From NCBI GenBank assembly GCA_012845835.1, contig JABAKD010000028.1, positions 7,257,632-7,321,631 of the forward strand: DNA of 64,000 nt, written 5' to 3'. This document shows, piece by piece, positions 22,501 to 31,500 of this stretch (the first letter of the stretch is position 1; every line of letters starts with the position of its first letter). Made by a program: the position numbers and the translations under genes. The stretch is from Undaria pinnatifida (lineage: Eukaryota; Sar; Phaeophyceae; Laminariales; Alariaceae). The notes beneath the pieces were generated by a model. That model saw only the letters and a program-made list of their open reading frames with translations, was not told the origin of the DNA and made no database searches.

Positions 22501-25500
22501 TATCTGGTACAGCCTACGTTAGCCGCAGTTGGGTAGTACCGTTTAACCCGAATGCCACAACAGTGCTGCTGCGAAGAACGAGTTCGTGTGATGCAGACCA
22601 TCAAAGCCTTCTCCAAACAAACAAAGACTCGGCCCAGCTTCGGCTGGAAAAATTCTATCTGCGGGACGGTCACAGAGAAAAACTGACCGCTATGCGGAAT
22701 GCTCTCGATTAACGAAATTGCATCAGGCGAGTCGGCGCTTGAATAGCACCAATACCTACCGTCCATCAATTTTGGTGTAATCGCACCCCGGGAGGTTTCT
22801 CCTTCAGAAGCAAAGCACGGCCATACAGATGAACGTAGACACGGTCACTTACCTTGCGTCGCTCGGGGTAAAACGAGAAATCTCCGCCAGTGAAGATCTC
22901 CACTCCAGCGGTGTACGAAGACGAGGATGAATCTCCGGATGAAAGGGGGCTTGAGGAAGGTGACGAGGTAGGAGAATAGCTTGGTGAGGAAGATGTATAA
23001 GTAGGAGAGTAGCTTGACGACGAAGGCATGTGTGCCGTGGGGGAGGAGGACGACGAGGAGGTGGAGTAGGCTGACGGGGTAGGCGACGAGGTGGAATTAT
23101 ACGTTTTCGATTCAGAAAAAGGATAAGCCGAGGTATACCACCAAGTGGAGGAGGAGTCAAAACTGGAGTCGAAACTGTAGGAGGACGTAAACGGCTTCAA
23201 ACCCAGCTCCTCGTAGTAGTGACCGTGTGTCACCTCTTCCCCGTCTTCGTCAACAAAGAAGCACGATGTCTCGTCCAGTCCACTGTCGACGACCTGGTGA
23301 GGCATGTCAACGTTGGTCGTGAATAATACTGTATGCGACGCATGAGCGCCATCTTGTGTTCCGCTTGGTCTGTGAAGCGATGCAAGACTTTCGTGCGACA
23401 GACACTCGATGAAGCCCACTTTCTCGCTCTTCACAGAGCAGACACCTAGGCCTTGCCGCGCTTGGTGTATGTGTACGCAGCTAGATTCGCCTTGGCATAG
23501 AGAATTAAGAACAACACTTTAACCTTGCGTTCGATAGTACAGAAGTGCGGAAGGTCTTTCCCACGATCTGGCGTGTGGTGTTGTGCCGAACCGAAACCGA
23601 CAGCTCGCAAGTCTCGTCGTCTTACGCAAACAATCTCGCCAGCCCCGCCCATTCCGTGGGCGATTGATAAAATTCTGCCACCATGCTCATGTCTCGCTTT
23701 CTATCGCCAGGCGGGAATCCAAAACATAAAAAAAGTTAGGACCCGCTGTAAAGCACACCACGAAGGCCACGGGTACGGAGCGCAGCCCCCATTTTCACTC
23801 CCGTAGAGCACTCGCGCGACGGCCTCTGTGCCTCATTCAAAACCGGAAATCGAAACATTTTGAAGCCCAGGGTGTCCGCCATTTACATGCGGATTAACAT
23901 GCGGGTTAGAATCGCGAAGTCTAAAAGCACATAGAGATGGGGGTACCCACTCCCGCTCGTGGCTGTGAGCCGGCGGGAAAAGAGGCCCCAAAATCTAACC
24001 CCTCTATCGTAGCCGTAGTCGCACCTGGATGATTTCGCCGGTGCCATCCAAGCCCGCGGCCGTAAGCGGGGCTCGCGTCAGCGTAGCACTCTGTATCATC
24101 GGTCGCGCGGCGGCGTTATAAAGGCGTTTTTCGTGCCTGGGGGCGACTCTCAAGACTTCCGTCCTGCCAGACAGGAATGAGACAAGACCCATGAAGCACG
24201 CTACTCGCAGCTCGGCTGCCTCGTCCTGGCCTTCCCCCTCTCCGCTTTCCTTATATAGAAGGTGGTCCAGGCCTACATGACCACACGAAAACGTAGTTAT
24301 ACCTTAGAAATTCGAAGTCGACACAGACAGTATGATTTCGAGAGTCGTTGAACCACAGTATCAGCAAAAATCCCCGAATCACGACGGAAACCGAACAGGA
24401 CAGAAACTTGTTGCAAAATCAGCCGAGTGCATCACGAAGAGGGGTTTCACCCTCGTTGCAAGCTTCAACTCCACACGGGAAGATCTGCCGTGCAGGCAAG
24501 CTCCGACGGTTCCAAGGGTGAATATTTGCGTTGGCCTTCAAGTGAAATAAAAAATACACTACAGCCTCGATACCGAGAACTTCGTCGAAACTCATCTTTG
24601 GAAGCTGTGTATGATGCCTCGATCGCGCGTGTTTTTGTCTACACGAGGGGGACATGTCAGCGACTCACCTTAGTACCAGATAGTCCAAGGGTCAACGGGG
24701 TGATACAAAAACGTTCGGTGTCGAATCATTGAATCAGTCTGCGCACGCAAAGTATAAATCCGTTTTGAAGAGGACAAAATCCGACGGCTGTAGAATGCTC
24801 CAGCTGTTTATATATATATACTAATTATATATATATGTATTAGATGAGGGGGGGGGGGGGGGGGGGGGGGCGTACTCATGTGTTGCCTGCCTTAGTCGTT
24901 TCACCCTTGGCCACGCATCCCTTTCGACACAGAGCACCGTTCGTAATCCTGACAGAGACACCTCCAACATTTGGACGCTCCGCACGTTTCGACACATTTT
25001 ACTTCTTAAAAAAATGCTTGCCTAATTCATCTTCTCTTGCGCCGTCTGTGGCCGCCATCTATTTCCTAGCATAGAGATCATTTTCTCGCTACTATCAAAT
25101 GTACCAAACGTCTCCATACCACATCCGTCTATTTTCCTCGTGCCTTTCTCTAACGGGGAGGAGGGGTTTAAAAGGCAATGGGTATATCAGAGCTACTCCA
25201 CGCACGTTGCGAATCGCCAAGAGATGACATGGGGATCAATCACTTGGTGTTGTTATATATGTTACCGTTTCTAACAATGGTGTGTCGTCAACGAAACGCC
25301 ATCTACGCATGTGGTATGGCGTGACTGAGCGTGTTTCACTACGTTGAATTCCCGAGCCGCAGCGCCCGATTTATCATAATGTGAATGCATAGTCTATATT
25401 TTATTATATGAGACATAGTATACATGGCACCATAAATTCCGGAAGACCGCAATCCCATGGACCGCGGTAGCTGGAGGCGCCATCCTAAACATGCCTGGTA

Positions 25501-28500
25501 CAATACAACGTCTACTTGTATTGTACGGATGCGGTTAAACCAGCGTTTAACGTAGATCGACTCCCACCTGTACAATGCCTTCCTGCTGCTGTTGTGATGC
25601 CGTGGGCTGTTGTTCACTACTGTCTGTTGTTGCTGCTGTTGCTGCTGTTATTGGTGCTGTTGGTGACTGCAAAAACAGCAAAAATCCACGAGTGGGTCCA
25701 TGGTCCGTGCTTCTTAGACCCTGGTGACAAAAAGCACGAGTTATGTTTTATCTTCGTTTCCCGCCATATTTCCCTCCAGAATTACAGGAGCCTATCATTT
25801 GGCCACCAGCTTGTTGTTCGTCTGCAGGTCACGACGATGAGACTATTGTTTGTCTATAGGTGTCACAACGATGAGACTACGAAAACGACGAGTCAGCACG
25901 CAGGCACAGAAAGTAAAAAGACCACAATAACATGAAAGTCAGCATGCACAGGGGCAAGGCAGAGTTAAGCTGGCCACGACACAAACAGCACAGGACCCTA
26001 GGAGTGGTGGCAATAACTGTATCATGCATGGCGCCCGTAGTCCGTACCAGTAGAACCATAGATCCGGGCACCCCTACAATACCGGGACGGAGAACGTCGA
26101 GTTTTCACCGACCAGGCAGACAGTTCTTGCACCATGCGTGAGGTTTTCGGCGTGTCGCGAGCATGAAGGGGGAGCTGCGTGACACCAGAGCCGCTGTTGA
26201 GCCATCCCATGCTAGGGATGCAGCAGAAGGTTCTAAGAAATTTCTGAGCTCCTAACATGAGGATAGCTGTCGATTTTTCACCCGAATCATGAATTCGAAG
26301 ACGTTCGCTCGCGCAAGGCGATCAACATTTCTATGCGCTAGTCCTAAAACAAATATTCTCGAAAGTTTATCATGGTAGCCGTCAACTCCACGCTTGAGGA
26401 GCTCAACCAATCAGATCGATAAGAAACGTGTTGAGAAACATGTTTGGCCCAAAAAGTGTAACCCCTACGATGGGATGACTATACGTATCGTATGGTGAGG
26501 TGAGTTTTGCGTACTTTCTTGCATACGGATGACAGCGTCGAATGGCTCGGTTTATTTGCCGATCGTGGCCACTTCCAGAGACAGCGACGAGGAGTGGAGG
26601 TAGGGGCTTTCTCATCCCGCTGTCGACGACAGAAAAATAGACGAAAGCAGAGACGAAAGCAGAGACAAAACGGCGGTAGGTGTGGCAAGGCACCATATTG
26701 TCCAACAAATTTGAAAGTGGCACCCGCGTGTTTGAATATGTATTGCTGGCGTCATCTAGTCGCAGATACCACACGGGTTGCCGTACTGCTGATTGTAGAA
26801 GGTGACCTACAAAGAGGATCGAACAGGGTTCAAAAAGAGTCGCGGACTGTAGACTACAAGCATCACCCTACACCACGCACCAACACACATGTCGCAATGC
26901 ACGAGTGGTGTCACCATCATCACGCGCCCCAGCAGGCATGCATATTAAAGCACGCCAGATGGGTGACGGCTGTGCGTGAAGTGGTCGTTGCATGGTTGAG
27001 GTACTAGATGGGTGACGGCTATGCGTGAAGTTGTCGTTGTAAGGTTGAGGCACAGCTCTTATTATCAAAAGCGTGTGCTAGCCGATGCATATTTTATAGG
27101 TAGGGTTACACCTGGGACGCATTTTAAGTGATAATGGCAGTATATAACAACAGAATGCTTCGCAAGCCTCCCTCAAAACAGTCACCACAAAAAGTTGTCA
27201 TGGTGGTGGTACTGCGGTGAGAATCATACGGTTATGTCCAACTACCCGACCCCAGTATGGTAATACGCCGAGAAGCTATGATATAACATACTGACTATCG
27301 GCCAGAGTAATAAACACTTTTACGCAATTGGTATCACGTCATTATCTTTCTAGCCAGCCATGACGTAGCTTTCATTCATTCCCCCAAACCCCCCGCCCCC
27401 CCAACGCCCCCCTCTTCCCCACCACCCGTACGATCGCCTAGACCCAACACCACGCGTATGGCAAGCCCCTACATATATGCGTAATACGCGCGATCGGAGT
27501 ATCACATACAAGCTTGCAAAGATGAGTTTCGACCAAATCTTTGATCTCACAGCTGGAGAATTTTATATTATAAAAAATGAAAATACACTCCAGCTGTGAG
27601 ATCGAAGATTTCGTCGAAACTCATCTTTGCAAGCTGTGTGTGATACTCCGATCGCGCGTATTACGAGTTGTGTCCTCATGAAGGATATAGGTCGGCGACT
27701 CCCCTTACAACTACAGTTAGTGTAGCTATCAGGGTCAACAGGTTTTTTATTATGTGACCTAAACCTCTTGAAAACCCTCCCCCCGCCCCCCCCTCCCCCG
27801 AACCCCCCCCTCCCCCTCTTTCCCGCCCCCTCTTGCTCAAACGCCCCACCTAACATCGAAATCTGCCAGAGTAATGAACACTTCCACGCACTTGTTATCA
27901 CTTCATTATCTTTTTGGATCCACCCATGCCGCTGCTGCAATTAACAATCCCCCCCCCAACGCCCCCACCTTCCCCACCATCCGAAATATCGCCTAGACCT
28001 AGCACCACGCATATAGCAAACCCCTACATCTATGCGACGGATTCACTTGATAAACTGATGCATTTCCTTCCACAGCTGTCAGATTTTGTCCCCCTCAAAA
28101 ACGGGTTATATAATTCCCGCGCACAGACTGACTAGCATCACCCTGTTGACCCTGATAGCTATACTGTAGTTGCAAGGGGAGTCGCCGACCTATATCCTTC
28201 ATGAGGACACATAACCCGTCATGCGCGCGATCGGAGTATCACACACAGCTTGCAAAGATGAGTTTGGACAAAATCTTCGATCTCACAGCTGGAGTGTATT
28301 TTATTCTTATAATAACATACTGACTGGATTATCCGGAACAGAGATAGGAACGATCCCAGAAATGACGTCACCCTGTAACATATAAAAGGCATGATCGCGG
28401 ACTGGCCGCCCGTCCGGCGTTCACTTTTTTTTAGCCCAAGCTTCCCCGTTGTAAGTGCGGTTTGAGTGCCGGCGAGCAGCAGCCAGCGAGCGACACTTAA

Positions 28501-31500
28501 ACCGTCCTATTCGCGACGGGATGGCACCACCGCCCGCCGCGGGAGGTGATGCCATTGTTTCGACCCACACTATACCGGAAGAGGAACCAGGCACAAAGAT
28601 ACTGCTGAATACTGTTCACGACGGTTTCAAATGGTTGTCTTCCATCAATATACTCATCACGCGCATAGACAGCCACGCTATACTACATTATTGTGTTTTT
28701 TCAACCATGCTAACCCTAACCCTAGCCCTAGCCCATAGGAAATAATAGTGGTTGAAGTGCCCCGTAATGTGACTGGGGTAAAATGGTTAGAAATGTCTAA
28801 TAATGTGCATCACTGGCTTCCTATCCCCCCCTCCCACCCGTCCGCCTAGACCTATGTAGCATCACCTGTACAGTAGGCTCCTACAATACATTCATGTGAC
28901 CTAAAATGTTGGAACCCCCCGCGCCCCCCCCCCTCGAGGGTCTATGGTCATACGACTACGGCCATGCACAAACTGAGTACTCCCCTTCCCATCGCAGCCC
29001 CCCCCCCCCCCCCGCGCTTAAAAACCCACCTCTCCCCCCACCGGATGTAAGACTTAAAGGATATACATGATAAAGTGATGCATTCCACAGCCGACAGATT
29101 TTGTCTCCCTCAAAAACGGGTTTTTAGTTTCCGCGCACAGAGTGATTAGCATCACCTTGTTGACCCTGGTACAAGCTAGTTCCAAGGAAAGTGGCCGACT
29201 TATAATGAGGACACACCCAGGAATACACGCGATCGGAGTAACACACACAGCTTGCAAAGATGAGTTTCGACGAGATCTTCGATCTCACAGCGAGCTGGAG
29301 TGTATTTATTTTTCTACGATAATTAACAGTGCAAATCAATCGTTTTATAGTCCAAGTGGTAAACTACCCAAGGAAGAAGAGTTGTACCAGGTGCCGGGTA
29401 TCATATAGCATCCGTATCGAAAAAAAGAATTACACACCCAGCCCTTCCTCATGGTAGCGCAAAAAGTGACGCGACGGATTTTTTTGTCAACATCGATGGA
29501 AAACCTTCTAGCCCGGAACCCGTGGATATAAGTCAGTCGTCCCATGGATCAACGCGCATGTGGGAGGCAAAAGCGAATTCGGTTGGCGCATGGCATTTTG
29601 TTCCTTCGCCTGTCGTTGTTATTCCCACAAGAGGTAGCTTGCGCGTCGATGAAACAATAGACCAAAACGTCACCGGAGAGAGACGTGCTGTTGGCCCATA
29701 TAAATATACTGAGTATTATAAACAGTAGACTTTACCTTCGTTCTCAAACCCCCAAATATCCCAAATATTGTAGTATTCAGACCCGTCCCGAGGTTTTCAG
29801 GGGGGCCTTCTCCACGTTGTTGCTGATGTAATACCAGGTACGTAGGTACTTACTGCCTGGTACTGCTGGCAAATGTTTTACTCTACAGTTCGAACGGCAC
29901 GCACGGTTTTGGGTGCAAAGTACTTGCCATTAGACACGCGTCACAGTTTCGCCATTAGACACGCGTCACAGTTTCGCCATTAGACACGCGTCACAGTTTC
30001 ACAGCAGTATAATACCGATGCAAGAGTGGCAATCCTATGCGGACACAATGGAATTAGACTTTACAGGGTACGCGACAGATGTTAATAAATCGATACTTGA
30101 GAATTTGAGGTTGAGATTTTGCGGAATTCAAGCATTTTTACAGAGGCTAAGCATTTGTGCTGAACTCGGAGAGAAAATAAGAATTAGAACGTGAGGAATT
30201 ACAAGGGATCGACAGACGGGAAATTGCCACATTCATTGCACTGCAGCCGGGAAGAACAAGAAACTGCCCAGCAGGTACACTCCCCGGAAGGCCAGATCAT
30301 GCTCCTAACCAAGCTGCCTTTTCTCTCTAAAAACCGAGCTCACAAGCGACCTGATGTTTTTCTTCAAGATATTTTTGCAAAAATTCTCGCCATACAGCAC
30401 GGAACACAGCGCGGCGGTGGGTGCGTGGGTTTAGATACTCGGGTGAGGATTCGAACCCGAACCGTTGAGTTTAGTATAGGACGACTTTCACCTAGGACTT
30501 CACAGAAGACGCTTACGTCATGGTACAAGCAAAACGCAAGTAGAGATGGTTCTTGTCCGTTGCCGGCGTCAGCAGAGGGCATGGACTCGGGTCGAGAACA
30601 GCCCGGTCATTTTCGGGGAGGAGGGTACAATAATCGGGTACTTTTTGGGGATTGACCAGCCAAAATCGGGTGTACACGGCGGAAATGTGGCCATCGTCGG
30701 GTGGTGGCAAGCGTTGGCCAGTCAAATGGCGTCCACTGGGGTCGTTGCGGTCAGTGATATAGACATGTGTGTGTGTGTGTGTGTGTGTGTGTTCTTCACA
30801 TTAAACCGTTCTTCTACTCGTCGACATCCAGCACACCCAGTGTCCGTACTGATTCTTCACCCTAGAAAGATCAGCTCTGTGGTCACAAGCTACGACACAG
30901 AGATAATGCATCGTAATGCATTCGACAACGCAATGTCATGCCCTAGTACTGGGTACGACAGGCACAACATACGTACATACGTCAGCAACAGAAATACATT
31001 GGAAGAGAGAAATACGAAATAAACAAAAACAAAAACACATGTACCCGATATCGGCCACGAAGACACCGTATATATGTTATTTTAGGCACGTTTCTCCCCA
31101 CGGGGGTATGGGGCCTTTCTTATGTTGTGGCGGATGGTTAACCTCGCGGCTATCTTGTTTTTTCAGAAATCTCGGCCTGACCTTCTTGTTACAGCAGTAA
31201 GTACAACTGCTGTTGTAGACGGAATGAGCGCAAAAAGAACAAAAAAAAAACTGGCGTATGACGCATGGCCTCGTCTGTCGTTTGAGTCTATCATATAACT
31301 TGAGTTAAGCCATCTTGTTGTTCTAACATTAACTCGCATAACAAGTTCGTGGTCACAGGACAGGCTCCAGTCACTCTGGAGCTGAGGAATACCCCAGGGA
31401 AGAAACACAAACAAACCTTAAGTGGTACACGAATATATGACCGGTCGCCCCGGTGGCGTATCAGGTTATCCTCGAGCCTGGTGTAGGTCAGTTTCGTGAG

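Noticed and set aside
24332-24655. Extra protease exon just upstream of exon 2 (minus-strand reading with CGVEACNEGETPLRDALG)
   Set aside because: The frame runs directly out of a family A repeat and has no homologous position in S8 proteases. Exon 1 at 32945 joins exon 2 at 24272 with matching phase without it.
25516-25935. 139-codon frame with a poly-Leu segment that looks like a signal or membrane helix
   Set aside because: The Leu run is a TGT/TGC microsatellite. Nothing else in the frame resembles a protein.
29926-30000. CRISPR-like array
   Set aside because: Three identical 25-bp units have no spacers between them, and the genome is eukaryotic.
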